A stretch of 64,000 bases of DNA from Phymatolithon calcareum (GCA_977006965.1 OZ345364.1:1-64000); one strand, 5' to 3'; shown: positions 24,715 to 36,104, numbered from the stretch's first letter. Made by a program: numbers and translations. Notes: generated by a model not told the origin, from the letters alone.

Positions 24715-25591
24715 CAGGGGCGGTCGATATATAGCGCCACATAGAACCAGACTAAAAAAATGCGCACTATTTAGGTTCCGCACTACATGAAATTTGAGGG
24801 ACCGTTTCGCACAACTGTAAGCGTCTTTGCCGTGACTCCCAATGAAGTTGTACGGAGAACTGGGAGAACGATTTTACTGGCGTGTTTTATCTTCAGAACG
24901 CTTGTTGAACATCTCTGAGATAAGTAGCAGCAGCCTCTGCATCAGCACTTCCAGCCGCACCATGCAATGCGATTGAATTGATACCGTGCCGCTCACAAAG
25001 CTCACACACCACCCCTTCGAAGCTGTGAAACATTCGATATGTCGACGGCTTTCGACGCTGATGTCATAGCGTTTCAAAATAGCATCGCATGTCATTAACG
25101 CGCGTGTCTTGTTGACGCCTTGGGTGACCGGGAGTTTTCCACGACGCGCCAGCTCGAGGAATCGCATCACCTTCTCGTCAATCTCGGGGTACAAAAGTGG
25201 TCGCGCTGTTTTGCCTTTGAATGAAGCGTCATTTTCCTCAGCAGCAAGGATGAGTTGATGACCATCATTTTTGAGCTTCGTCCCAAATCGACGAGAAACC
25301 TTGAACTTGTGGCTAATTGCTGAGTCGGTTGCGCCGGTGTTCAGCATGCGAAGTGCTTCAAGCTTTTGTTGAAGCGTCAGCCGCGTTCTCTTCTGCCCTG
25401 GGTGCCCCATCACTGTCGGCGGCGTGAAGATGGTGAGCTGAGGAGACGAAGAGGAGAATGGGCGCCAGGAATGCTCTGTAAGCAGCCACATCCTGTGTCA
25501 TTGATATGATAATCGTGCCAGCCAAAAATGGGTGGCACTAAGCAGAGGGTGGCTCTATATAACCCGGCACTATATAGCGACCCCCGCCCTG
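24715..25591 (-). mobile_element. Tigger/pogo-like DNA transposon, degenerate, 877 bp
   Basis: The left end begins CAGGGGCGGTCGATATATAG and the right end, read on the other strand, begins CAGGGCGGGGGTCGCTATAT, so the ends are imperfect inverted repeats. Both ends are flanked by TA (24713-24714 and 25592-25593), the target duplication of Tc1/mariner-type elements including Tigger and pogo. Between them is a broken minus-strand transposase fragment with the matching DNA-binding domain. The element is too short for a full transposase, so it is an internally deleted, non-autonomous copy. Confidence 0.75.
24874..25410 (-). pseudogene. Tigger-like transposase, N-terminal DNA-binding part
   Basis: From an ATG at 25408-25410 the protein opens with a CENP-B/Psq-type helix-turn-helix (RTRLTLQQKLEALRMLN, then DSAISHKFKVS). 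A CENPB-type Tc5 DNA-binding domain follows (YPEIDEKVMRFLELARRGK, with later GVNKTRALMTCDAIL). Near 25015 the true frame shifts: the other frame reads ERHGINSIALHGAAGSADAE, the usual end of this domain. Stops follow and the catalytic DDE core is absent. It is therefore a remnant, and its position inside the inverted repeats fits the element call. Confidence 0.78.
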
Positions 25592-25664
25592 TATCGAAAT
25601 TTCCCGCACTCCCCTGTACTTCCGCTCGGATTTTCTTGGAAATGGATCGAGATTTCGAGCAATC

Positions 25665-25912
25665 TGTTATGGGATGTGGCCTGACCACACAACCTGTCAT
25701 GAGGTGTGGCCCACCACACAACCTCGCATGGGGTGTATGGTCCCCCCAAAAAACAGGCGATGGGATTTGTGCCCACCCACACAATCTGCTAATGCAGAAA
25801 AATCTCAAGTTAACAAATGTTAAGATACTATCGCCCCTCACGGAGAGACCAATAATGGAGACGAAGCCAGGAAGCCCACTATTGACTTCATACTGCGGCC
25901 AGAGAATTTCTT
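25665..25912. repeat. Dispersed repeat, copy 1 (CACACAACCT / GGTGTGG family)
   Basis: Starts with two or three degenerate short units of the type CCACACAACCTGNCATGAGGTGTGG. A unique-looking tail follows (ATGCAGAAAAATCTCAAG through ACGAAGCCAGGA to GACTTCATACTGC). The whole segment has a clear counterpart at 27060-27320 in the same order and orientation. Origin unknown; no coding potential. Confidence 0.72.
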
Positions 25913-26225
25913 CTCAAAACATGATACTGATATTCCAAAAGTTGCTATTTTCAGTTTCTCATCGGGACACTTTTCGGCGTATATACGAAGAAAATTCAGT
26001 CCCGATCAGAACTTCTTTCCAAAACTTGAATATAGTTTTTCGAAAATTAAAAATGTCGGTTTCTCATCGGGACACTGTGCAACGTATATACGGAGAAAGT
26101 ATGTCCGAATGAGAATTTTCTACTCCTAACTTGAAAATGATATTCTAAAAATTGAAATTTTCACCTTGTCATCGGGACACGGTAAGTTGTATATACGAAG
26201 AACATTCTGTCTCAATAACTTTCAA
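25913..26225. repeat. 105-bp tandem repeat, three copies
   Basis: The anchor ATCGGGACAC occurs at 25961, 26066 and 26171, exactly 105 bp apart. Each is followed by a variant of GTATATACGAAGAA and an A/T-rich stretch containing AAACTTGAA. The copies have diverged by point changes. No function is apparent. Confidence 0.82.
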
Positions 26226-27059
26226 TAGCAACCCATCCTCGCACGGGCAACTGTGTGGTTGATCCCATGGACGATAGCACGGACGGCCCAAGTAAAACGT
26301 TAGCTGTTCCGACCCTGTTTCCGAAACGCCCTGCGCGGGCTACCGCAAAACATACCAGGACTGTGCAATACACATCCCCTCTATGGATCGGAGAATGTTA
26401 ATTTGCAACAATAGTCTTTTCGCGCAGTGAAAGTTCAGCGGAGAATTGGCGGACGATCACGCGGTGCAGTATTGAATGGTGCCTACATGATGCATTTGGT
26501 GCCTATCCGGCTAGACACCTGCGCAGAAAAATCAATTACAGGCAGGGTTTGTATGTTCCAAGCAACCGCATCTGCCGCAGGCTGTCAATAGCTCAAAGAC
26601 TATGTCTGTAAACTCGTTCAGATTAACTTCCAGCTATTCGATCTTCCCTCCGTCCAAGCTTGGCCCCTTTCTGGTAGGAGCTTTCAGGATTTTTTGTTTT
26701 ATAAAGATCTGCAGACGAGAAGGACAGTCAAAGTACGAAGGACTTGGTCGCCGTCCCCGACATCTCGGCATGAATGGAACACGTGAGCAGTAAATAGCGT
26801 TTTGTACTGGAAAATGCGAAGAAATATTTCTTTTCGGAAGACGTATCCGTGGACTCAGTAGAGTGGACCATAACGGAGTTCTGGTCTAGTTTGCAGATAT
26901 ATTACTTACACGCAAAACCGCAGCACCTTTCCTTCCCCTCTTGCTGCCTTTGATCCAGACGGGAATTCATTGGCCTGTGCTAATCTCATCGTCCTGCATT
27001 CCATGCGCATCGCCAGTCCAGTTGATGGATAGTTTCATTCGTCCTCCCTCTTCGCCCCC
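26226..27059. other. Gene-free stretch
   Basis: About 830 bases with only short frames. Nothing recognisable. Confidence 0.4.
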
Positions 27060-27320
27060 ACAAATCCAGTTATGGAGTGTGGCTCCCACACAACGTGCCA
27101 TGAGTTGTGTGCCCACCCGCACAACCTTTCATATGAGGTGAGGACCGCCAACACAGCACGTCATGACGTATGACGCCCCCGGAACATGGAACTGACAGAC
27201 CCAATGCAGAAGAATCTCAAGCTAAGAAGTGCTAAGATGTTATCGCGCATAATGGAGAGACCAGTAACTGGGACGAAGCCAGGACACCCACCATCGACTT
27301 CATAATGCAGACCAGAGAGT
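27060..27320. repeat. Dispersed repeat, copy 2
   Basis: Counterpart of 25665-25912. Short units such as CCCACACAACGTGCCATGAG are followed by ATGCAGAAGAATCTCAAG, GGGACGAAGCCAGGA and CGACTTCATAATGCAG. The two copies are diverged but collinear over about 240 bp. The 105-bp tandem repeat that follows copy 1 is not present here. Confidence 0.72.
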
Positions 27321-28274
27321 CACGGTAGTGCTCGCTTGGACACATTCTTAGAATGGGCAACCGGCGCCTGGTCTTCTAGGTGCTGCTACAATGCGTCAGA
27401 CTAAAGCCAGAATTACTTTTTGGTGATGTACCTGGCCTAGACGTGAATTCTGCAGTTATTTTCGCAACGAGATAATTGAATAGAAGAAACATAGGCCCTC
27501 GAGTCAATTCTAGCAGTACTATCGGAAAAGGCGAATCGAATCAATCATATTGAGCCGCATGCGTGTCCCTGGATACCTTTCGTACGTAGCGAGATGATGT
27601 GTTATGAACAATGTGTGTACTCGTAGTTGACTCAGATTATCCGAGTTTAATGAGATGGGAAACAATTCTATATTAAACACAATCCATCTATAGTGGGGAG
27701 CTCGAGACGAATATGGTTTAGACTGCCATTTACTGCAGACTGTGAGCCGCACGCTAATCGAGATACTCGAAACGTATGTGTTCCGTTATGTGCTTGAAAT
27801 GAAGGGAAAATTTTGCAGGTTTTCTCACGAGCTGTTGTCGGTGTTACGCACAGCAAGGTCTTGCTTCAGTTACGTCTGCTCTAGGCTAAAGTCGGCACGT
27901 ATTTTACAATACTGTTTCTCTTCTCCTCTTGAACGTCAAACACGGGTGATTTTAATTATATAGCGATATATGCTTAATATTCCGATAGAGGACTGTCTGC
28001 TTGGCTGATGATCGTTAAGAGTTGATAAGTAATTCTCTCTGGATTGATTCTGAGACATTTACAAGGATTTACGTTCTGGGTAAATATAGAAACTGTGGAC
28101 AAGCATTAAATGCGGGCTTCGTTTGGGTATTCGAGGTACAAGTATTGACGGTGTCATCACGAAGTTACATATTTGGCGCACAGAAGCAAATTTGTCATTA
28201 TATTTTGCTATATTTATTTTTTTAAAAACTTCTTCCCTGCGCAACGTTTATCACATGTCTTTATGGCTACGTGT
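27321..28274. other. Gene-free AT-rich stretch
   Basis: Nearly 1 kb with no convincing frame, structured RNA or repeat. Confidence 0.4.
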
Positions 28275-28480
28275 GCACACTTCGTGTGGTCTCGCCACCT
28301 TTGCATGTATTCCCCACCGCTATTTGTGGCCACTCCATCACATCTTTGTGGCCCCACTGCAATTTTGGGCCCCCCCTGTGCGGTCCGCCCGCAAATACTT
28401 GTGACCCCCGCTACATGACCCTCCACTTGTGTCACTCGCCCCCATATAACTCGGGAACCCTGAGTTACATGACCGCCTTT
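28275..28480. repeat. Degenerate GTGGCC/ACATGACC short repeats
   Basis: Imperfect units of about 20-30 bp built on TGTGGCCCC, TGTGGTC and ACATGACC, about 100-300 bp upstream of the HSP70 start. They resemble the short units at 25.7, 27.1, 41.0 and 43.4 kb. A regulatory role for the HSP70 frame is possible but unsupported; I see no clear heat-shock element. Confidence 0.45.
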
Positions 28481-28578
28481 TCGCATCGCGAAGATCTCTG
28501 TGGGTAACTTCCCGTTCCAGTTGTTGACATTCGCTCCCGGTGCCGCTCTTTGCTTTCTCGACCATTTATTCTATCGCC

Positions 28579-29769
28579 ATGCCTGCTATAGGAATTTACC
28601 TTGGGACCACCAACTGTGTGGTTGCCTATCAGAAGGATTCAGAAAGTGTTGAGGTCATTTCTAGCACCGTCGGTGGAAAATTAATCCCGTCATTTGTGTC
28701 CTTCACAAGCAAAAATCGCGAATTCGGTGCAGTGGCGAAGAAGAAGTTCAGTTCGGACATCAAGAATACTGTTTACGCTGTGAAGCGTCTTCTTGGACGT
28801 GAATTTTCGTACAAAGTTGTGCAGGCAGATATCAAGAACAACAACTACCTGTACGATTTCGTTGATATCGATGGTCGCACTGCAATCGAAGTCGATTATC
28901 TTTGTTCGAGGAATCAGTTTACACCGGTCGAGATTTCGGCAATTCTTCTTGGCCATCTGAAGAGGTTGGCAGAGAAGATTGTCGAGAGTGTGGATGGAGC
29001 TGTGATCACCGTTCCGGACTACTTTAATGACGCACAGTGCCTCCTGACGAAAGAGACAGCCGTTCTCGCCGGAATTCGAGTACTGTCCATCATCAACGAG
29101 CCGACTGCGGCGGCGTTGGCTTACGGCCTCCAGATGAATTCAATAGAGAAACACGTCGTTCTCGCCTTTGACATCGGCGGGGGGACGTTCGATGTCACGC
29201 TCATGGAGTTGACCCACGGAAACACCGTTACTGTTCTTGCGACTGGCGGTGAAACGCACCTCGGTGGCGAAGACTTTGACTCTCGCTTGGTCCAGTACTT
29301 CGCCAAGGCATTCAGCGAACAGGAAAATGCGAACATCTTCGACTGCGAGAAGGCGATTCTGAAGATTCGCGCGAAAGTTTCCAAAGAAAAGAACATTATC
29401 TCCGGGTCCAATTCAACGATCTTGGCTGTTGACTCTCTGTTTGAAGGGAAGCACTTCGAAATGACGGTCTCGAGGGAGACCTTTGAAGATATTTGCTCTG
29501 ACCTTTTCGAGAAGATGATTGTCGAGACGCGCAATGTTCTGGAGCATGGCAGTAAGCACGCGAGGTACGTGGACTCTGTGGTACTGGTTGGTGGCTCTTC
29601 GCGAATTCCGAAAGTGCAGGAAATGCTCTCCACGGAATTTTGTTCTGCAAAAGTCCTGCAGAACATAAATCCGGATGAGGCCGTGGCCATCAGTGCGGCC
29701 GTTTTTTCCGCCATCCTCGATGATCCTGACAATGGAACGTGTAATCTTCACGACGTAAATCCGTTTTAG
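28579..29769 (+). CDS. HSP70-like ATPase domain, stops at the interdomain linker
   Basis: A 396-codon frame from the ATG at 28579. It carries all HSP70 nucleotide-binding landmarks: GIYLGTTN at 5-12 (phosphate 1), IINEPTAAALAYG at 171-183, DIGGGTFDVTLM at 198-209 (phosphate 2), and VVLVGGSSRIPKVQ at 334-347 (adenosine motif). HSP70s normally have about 640 residues. Here TAG follows DVNPF, where the paralog at 47.4 kb reads Ser-Leu-Gly, so the product would be an ATPase domain without the linker and substrate-binding part. Downstream, a short stretch (LGLRVFDG) remains in frame and then homology is lost. It is either a truncated pseudogene that kept its frame or a stand-alone ATPase-domain protein; I favour the former. 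Confidence 0.85.
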   Translation: MPAIGIYLGTTNCVVAYQKDSESVEVISSTVGGKLIPSFVSFTSKNREFGAVAKKKFSSDIKNTVYAVKRLLGREFSYKVVQADIKNNNYLYDFVDIDGRTAIEVDYLCSRNQFTPVEISAILLGHLKRLAEKIVESVDGAVITVPDYFNDAQCLLTKETAVLAGIRVLSIINEPTAAALAYGLQMNSIEKHVVLAFDIGGGTFDVTLMELTHGNTVTVLATGGETHLGGEDFDSRLVQYFAKAFSEQENANIFDCEKAILKIRAKVSKEKNIISGSNSTILAVDSLFEGKHFEMTVSRETFEDICSDLFEKMIVETRNVLEHGSKHARYVDSVVLVGGSSRIPKVQEMLSTEFCSAKVLQNINPDEAVAISAAVFSAILDDPDNGTCNLHDVNPF

Positions 29770-29924
29770 CTCGGGCTGCGAGTGTTTGATGGTTCTCATG
29801 GAGAGAGAAACTGGAGTCAAGGAAATGTTAAAAAAAGAATGCAATAAGTTAGAAGTAAATGAGAAGCTTCCCCGTTACTCACAGTGAGGTCTTGGTGCCT
29901 TTAAAATGAATCAAAATATGTCCC

Positions 29925-31120
29925 CTTTTTGAATAATGAAACAGAATTATTGGAAAAGTCTCAGCAAGAACGTCCATGAAGATATTATATAGCGCCGGTA
30001 ATAGCGGGGATCTTTCTGGGACCACTCTGTTTGTTAGAAGCCGTTTTTTCGGTCGTCCGCAGGAGTATTTATCATGCTAGGTTGGAGAATTTACATAATC
30101 GAAGAGACAATTGCTGCCAAAATCCTCTTCATGAGTAGTCGAGATAGAACATATCTTGCCATGCCGTCAAAAGCCTTCGATAGATCGAGAAGGGCAAGGT
30201 TCTTATTGTGGTGTGTAATACGGCATACGGCATCCAAATCGCTTTCTGAACGCAGTTTGGATCCTATTGAAGCTATATTGTTTTTCGGGATTTTATCCAG
30301 TACAACCTCGATTATTTTCCTTGCATACGATAGAAGGGCTATCGATCTGTAGCTTGCAGGGTTTCTTGGATCGCCTTGCTTGTAGAACGAGAGAATTATA
30401 TTCAAGTTCCAGAGGTTGGGGGTTTCTTCGTGCAACTGCTCTCCGAATTTACTGAAGAAGAAGAAGAAAGTAGATTTTTATTTAAATTTTCCAAAGTATC
30501 TTGTGTCGCCCGGGACAAATTTTCGAGTGCCAAGAAATTGGGCTTAATTCTGCCTCGGAAGTGTTTCCATGTGAGTGTTCTACAGTTCGGTGCTCTACAA
30601 AAACTAAACTTGTGTCCCCTGAACGGCCTCGAGGGCGAAAAAGAGTTCACGCTTTTGTGTACCGCGCGGAGCACATTTTTAGAGAATGCTTACTTTTCTT
30701 TCCGGGTATGAGGATTTTCTATAACTTGGAATATTTCCACGAGCTCGTCCAATGATCGCCTAGTCCAGAAGCCGTCTTCGCTGGTGAGTGTTACCTTTGA
30801 AAGTCCGTTTGTGTCGTATTCGATAGCATCATTTGCACACTGGCCGCTTTGGTCGATGTCGACGGAGATAATCAGCAGTGGGAACATTCCATAAACTCGA
30901 CTGTTTTATCCATCTGGATAACCATTTCTGTAATGTTTTTTCAGCACCTCTCCTATCTTCTTCCGAGCGCTCTCCTTTGCACAGATTCGTAAGCAGCTTT
31001 GAGGTCTAAGATTTTCGCACAGGTGTAACCCGTTTGAAGTAGAGCTTCTGCAAGGGTTAGATTTGCATTTTTTATATTTGATTCTCCAGTTTTCAATTCT
31101 CATTGTACCAGAGAACATTT
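29925..31120 (-). pseudogene. Non-LTR (LINE) retrotransposon remnant, 5' half of reverse transcriptase
   Basis: Read on the minus strand, 30435-30091 gives SFYKQGDPRNPASYRSIALL and later NLALLDLSKAFDG, which are the early finger/palm motifs of LINE reverse transcriptases. A frameshift near 30060 leads to VVPERSPLLPALYNIFMD, the following conserved block. Upstream pieces (30887-30690 and 31118-30906) have fragmentary coding character, including ILDLKAAYESVQ, but are less certain. The YADD region is missing. A plus-strand fragment at 42171-42850 carries the matching second half, so the family has at least two broken copies here. Confidence 0.7.
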
Positions 31121-31949
31121 ACTTTGTGCTAGAATCTTTCGTTTAGGTTTCTATTTAAGTACTTGACTTTGGACATTCTCTTCGGAAAGTAGAGCTTCTA
31201 CATGGAGTATTGCGAATTCGGTCCTATTTCTTCTCTGAACGCCCAGGTAGGATATGTGGTGCTGTCATATTGTGGACCGCAAATTCTGTTATCCTCCGCA
31301 TATTGTTTAATAGAGAGATACGACTGTAGCTAGAAAATTCGATTTCCCCATCAATGTATAAAGCCACAATTCCAGATGTACTCCAAGACAAGCGTAAATT
31401 TCAAGGGGCCACAGGGCCCCCATGAAAAGCACACTTGTTCTCAATACTGGGTCAGTTTTCAACATTTTGTCTCGTACTTTATTTTGTCCAGCAGCCATCC
31501 CGTTGGACTAGCACTGATTGCTCCAATTATAGGGCTTCGGACAGTCTAAAGATGGAACAAAATCTTTCGCTTCCCCATCCAACATTTTTGCAGCAGCAAG
31601 TGGCAGAAAGATGTGGAAGAAATATTGTGATAGCGAGGAAGCCTGGAGGCTGCCTGCCTTGACAGGCTTTAGAAAGATATGCGGTTTCATTCGAAATATA
31701 AAACCGAAGGTATGGTGACATGGCTTTCACGGCGTCCAACGGTCTAGCTCCCCATAGAAGGCTAGCAGGATCGCGCATATCCTTACTAGAGTTCCCGGAC
31801 ACCATCCAATAACTCTTAGGAACCTCCTCCCGGAGATGCACCGCTTGCCGGAGAACCGGATTGCCGTAGTTTTATCGTGCGAAATATTTGCTACTACTAG
31901 AAACGACTTTGAAAAGTGGGTGGTCAACAAGGAAAGAGGGCTGCCAACT
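31121..31949. other. Stretch with short minus-strand frames only
   Basis: Several minus-strand frames of 60-100 codons between 31307 and 31930 have no recognisable motif. They may be further LINE debris, but I cannot show it. Confidence 0.35.
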
Positions 31950-32743
31950 CTAGAGGCTCACCAGTCTAGCCTCCGTCGAGAAATCAGATATCGCACAAGT
32001 CCTTGTGGGAAAATGAGAGCCGGTGTACAAAAAACGTCTTGACGCAGTTCGCTGCCTTACGCGTGGTTCATGTCTCAGTTCAGGCACGATCCGAAGTGCG
32101 TGCCTTAGTGTTAACGCTTCTGCACGCTTGCGATGCGCGCGGTGGAGATCAAGGTTTCTTCTCCGTCCTGCTTGGTATAGAGATTTCGATCGGCGACCCT
32201 CGGACTCTTGAGCAGTTGCTGGCAACTATACGCGCCCGAAAGACTGTCGCCCAAGCTTTCGACTCTGCGTTGCGTGCAGCCACGTTTTCAGCAGCCGCCG
32301 GATGCACGCCCCTGTGAATATGACGCACAGAGTCTCAGCTTGTTGCAGCGCGGCGCAGCCTGTCGCAACCTTTTCAGAGGGTCGCACAGAAAACGTCCAG
32401 AAGGCGTCCTTGGCCCGGTCGTAAAACGCCAAAAGGTTCTTCCAGGCGGCCACCTGTTCTGGCTCCCATGCGCTTTCGGGTGACTTAAACTGTCGCGGGA
32501 GCGTTTTAGCGCGCAGCGGATTCTCGAATGCGGCTACTTCCGTCTCCAGACGGTTCTGAAAGACCTGGCCTGGCACCGTGATCTTTCACGCTGCGCCGCT
32601 CCTCGACTGCCCGTGGTTGCGGCTCTAAGACATTCATTAGCAATTCCGATTAACGCCCGGATGGCATCGAGCGTGGTCGCTGTCCCGATGCCGCCGGATG
32701 TGTTCCCGCGACATAACCAAGGGTATCGATTCATGCGGGACAC
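31950..32743 (-). pseudogene. GC-rich island with open minus-strand frame, unknown
   Basis: This stretch is clearly richer in G+C than both flanks. From 32576 to 31950 one minus-strand frame is open for about 208 codons apart from a single TAG at 32226-32228. A second frame covers 32743-32534. The translation is rich in Arg and Ala and shows a fragment (AAWKNLLAFYDRAKDAFWTF) but no family I know. It could be a transferred or non-coding GC-rich insert, or a decayed gene. Confidence 0.35.
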
Positions 32744-33663
32744 TGGCGGTACACCAAAAATGGAATCTAGTGTCCCAGGGTCGGCACTGTAAGAATAACC
32801 ATATCGTAAGTTGTACGAGGGGTCCTATAGGGGTTGTAATACTCCATGAGCTCTGAGAACTTTTCCAAATAAATAAAAATATCGCCCTACAAAATTAAAA
32901 TTGTCTTTGAAACTTTCAATAGGCTCCTCCTCCAAAATACGTTAGATCTTACAGAAGCTGCAAGATTATCTACTTGGAAGCACTTTAGTTTATATACAAA
33001 ACATAACTCCCATTGAAACAAGGTAGCCGAATGGACTCACATAAATTCCGGGAATCTGGATAGTCGGTTATCTGTGCGCAGTGATGTGTCATGAGGTCTC
33101 GGGTTCAATCTTCTAGGCAGGGGCGAAACAGACATTAATTTGTCCTATACGCGAGATCCAAAGAGGGTTGTTCGGGAAATGCTCAGTCACATTGTGTCAG
33201 CGCAGGTAAACGCCACTCATTGAAAATGTCGCCAGATGGATAGCTTACGTCTAAAACCTTCCTTTTTTAATTTTTTCTTAATTTACACACAAATGGCGCT
33301 AATGATAAAATTTGAAGATGCTGACTTCCTGAAAGCTGGCTCTTAAGATAACGCGTCATGACAAAAAACGTTTCAGGAAACAGGCCCCGTTTACAGTAAT
33401 GCTATTGACCAACGGCGCTGCTCCTCGAAGCACAAGAGTCAGCTCGGTGTGTTTAGAAATGATGGTGCAGAATCATTGGATGATATGGCCTTTCATATAC
33501 TTTCCATATAGAATGTATCAATATGCATTAGTTAAGCGTTGTTGCGCTTATGCATGAGTAAAGCATATAAGGACTAAATCTCTTCCGAGAGTCGCAGATA
33601 GCCCCACTCAACCATTCCACCATACTCTCGATCTTGCAAAGCGCCGCTCGTTTGAGACCGAGA
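32744..33663. other. AT-rich gene-free stretch
   Basis: About 900 bases with no coding signal. A tRNA-like pair of boxes near 33024-33110 does not fold convincingly. Confidence 0.4.
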
Positions 33664-34542
33664 ATGTCCAACTCCGCCACCAATGTACCGCCCTCAACCA
33701 ATCAACATCACCCATCTTCTTGTCGGAGGACCCAGGTTTTTTCAACTAAGTCCCAAAGGAAGGCAGTTATTCTATGGATGATTAACGAGGTCGAAACCTC
33801 GGGAAGTTATGACGCAATTGGCGCTCGCACTGTGCAGCACTTTCCAACCATCTTCCGAGTAACGGATATGAAGTCATATGGAGCCAATCGGAAGAAAGCA
33901 ATCCGTTGGTGGAACAGTCGCCAATCTTATCTTCAAAAACTGACCACACCAGAGGATAAGGTTATGTTCATCCAATCAAGACGTTCCATTGGAGTTTCGC
34001 AAAGACGTGTGCCTATCAAAGCTTTAACTGGTCGTGGAAGAAAGCGATATGCATGGGTGGACTATTTACACTCTGTCCTACTGGAAGAATTTGAAAGACT
34101 GAGCGCTGCTGGTGTCCAGTTAAGAAGACGGCTTTTGAAACATATTGCACTCCGTACACTCTCCGACCCCACATCTCCATTCGAGTCAACCGACCTTGAC
34201 GATCGTACTCATCGCCCAATCATTACACATGTGACGGAAAACTGGATCCAATCGTTCATGAACAGATGTAACATCGTCATACGAAAGCAGTCCGGCTCTT
34301 TGCAACGGTGCAACGCCCATAACATATACACCGAGAAGTTGATTTCCCATCATCTCGGCCAATTGGAGCGCGAATTTTCAGATGGTGTGCTGGACGAGAA
34401 CATGGTGGAGAACATGGATGAGACGCACTTTATTTTTAACATGGATGACCATTACTCTCTTGGAGTGTATGGATGCAAGAAAGTGAACTATGCGGACGTT
34501 GTCTCAGGCGGGGAAGGTATGACGGCACGACATACAAGATAG
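33664..34542 (+). pseudogene. Tigger/pogo-like transposase, truncated in the DDE domain
   Basis: 292 codons from the ATG at 33664. A helix-turn-helix region (QRKAVILWMINEVETSGSYD) precedes a CENPB-type DNA-binding domain (LEEFERLSAAGVQLRRRLL). WIQSFMNRCNIVIRKQSG follows, then the start of the catalytic core: MVENMDETHFIFNMDD and KVNYADVVSGGEGMT, where the Asp of MDET is the first catalytic residue. The frame ends just after GGEGMT and the remaining two acidic residues are not found downstream. It is a different subfamily from the element at 24715-25591. I found no inverted ends. Confidence 0.82.
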
Positions 34543-35504
34543 AGCGCTACAGGTAAAAGCTTCCCCTTACTCTCCAGTTGATACTCTTCATCCAGTCACG
34601 AGTCAGATGCACGCTGAAGTCGCGGTTAACTCCAGCGACCCGAAATATTGGATTTCAAACGTAATAGTGCGCAGTAGTACCATGAGCTTCAAAACGTACG
34701 AGCGCATACGGTACAAAACACCACACAGGATTCCAGTATAGTTCCCAGCATGTCACTAAACCTCCAAATGCGAAAGAGACTCACACAGGCCATCTGGAAA
34801 ACGACAATACAGCGGCGTATCCTCCTCCTCCAACTCTTCTACTCCACACCGTAACAGCCCCCTTGTTCTCATACTGTACTACATACCGACGGCACGAGGA
34901 CGAGAAACACGTGCGGAAAAGACGGACCATTGATATCTCGAAGCGTAGACGAATCTCACAAGACTCACAACGACTTGATGTTTGCCGACATCAACCAGGT
35001 GAATGCCATACGGGGAGTACCGACCACACCATACGACACAACAACCCGATTACAAGTATCGCGTACACACTTTAGAGAGCAAATCATTTGGAAGTTAAAT
35101 ACAAAAGCGTTACCGGTGAGGCCGACGGCGACCGGACAACCCAAATTAAACTACGTTCTAGTGGAAATCTAAATAACCACTTTGCGGCAGAAGATTTGTT
35201 TACCTGTCCATATAGCCCATCCAGGATTCGAAAAGCGACGATGAACACAAGACAAATGCTAGTCCGAAACGAAGTCGAAAAACGGCTCAGAACGCAGCTG
35301 TCCTCACAAATGGGATTCCACCTGCGCAATGCTTCCCGTTAAACAAGACTACAAATTCGTTCTGAGCGCAAGCGCGCACGATTTGAACGAGCCACAGATC
35401 TTCCGTCCACATTCGCCTCAATGTTGTTGTACAGAGTCTCCTCCCGTCCGCAGCGCACACAGCAAAATGCGCACATACACCTCACTTTGAAGAACAGAAT
35501 GTCT
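34543..35504. other. Region downstream of transposase remnant
   Basis: No clear frame. Small plus-strand frames at 34863-35172 (DLMFADINQVNAIRGVP) might be debris of the transposase C-terminus, but no motif confirms this. Confidence 0.35.
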
Positions 35505-35945
35505 TTCTTTTCTCCCGTCAAACATCATACTGTACAGATTCAACTTACTTTTCATGCACAGACTTCCTTTCTTTCGCCGGTCACACATCATATTGCAAAG
35601 ATTCGCATCTCTTTTGTTGTACAGACTTCCTTCCTTTTGCCGGTCGTACATCATACTGTACAGATTCGACTCACCTTTTGCTCTACTATCTGTCCTTCTT
35701 TTCCCCGGTCACACTTCATACTGTACAAATTGGACTCACTTTTGTTGTACAGACTGTCCTTCCTTTCGCCGATCACACATCATACTGTACAGTTTCGACT
35801 CACTTTTGTTGTACAGACTGCACTTCCTTTCCCCGGTCACACATCATACCGGACAGTTTCGTCTCATGTTTGTTGTACTGTCTGTCCTTCCTTTCTCAAT
35901 TCGCACATCATACTACATAGATTGCGCTCAAGTCTTTCTATAAAC
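35505..35945. repeat. 63-65-bp minisatellite, seven copies
   Basis: The anchor CATCATACTGTACAG (with variants) recurs at 35523, 35586, 35649, 35714, 35778, 35842 and 35906, spaced 63-65 bp. Units also share TTGTACAGACT and TTCCTTTC. Copies are diverged, so this array is old compared with the satellite at 2-15 kb. The frame it leaves open (35421-35978) is a by-product. Confidence 0.85.
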
Positions 35946-36104
35946 TCTCCCTTTTTTCGCCATTCGGTTTTCGATTGAGACTCATCGATAGTCCCGGGGT
36001 CTTGAGAAGAACAGTACCTCGTTGCAATCTCTGCTCTATTCTTCCGCTGGATTTTATCCTCTAACCAAAAGCGTTGTCTTGAGGAAATTCCGTCTCTCGC
36101 TGGC

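Noticed and set aside
33024-33110. tRNA- or SINE-like A and B boxes (TAGCCGAATGG and GGTTCAATC)
   Set aside because: Spacing is plausible, but the acceptor and T stems do not pair, so I cannot support a tRNA gene or a tRNA-derived SINE.
35421-35978. 185-codon frame over the 64-bp minisatellite
   Set aside because: Periods of 63-65 bp shift the frame between units and the peptide follows the repeat, not a protein family.
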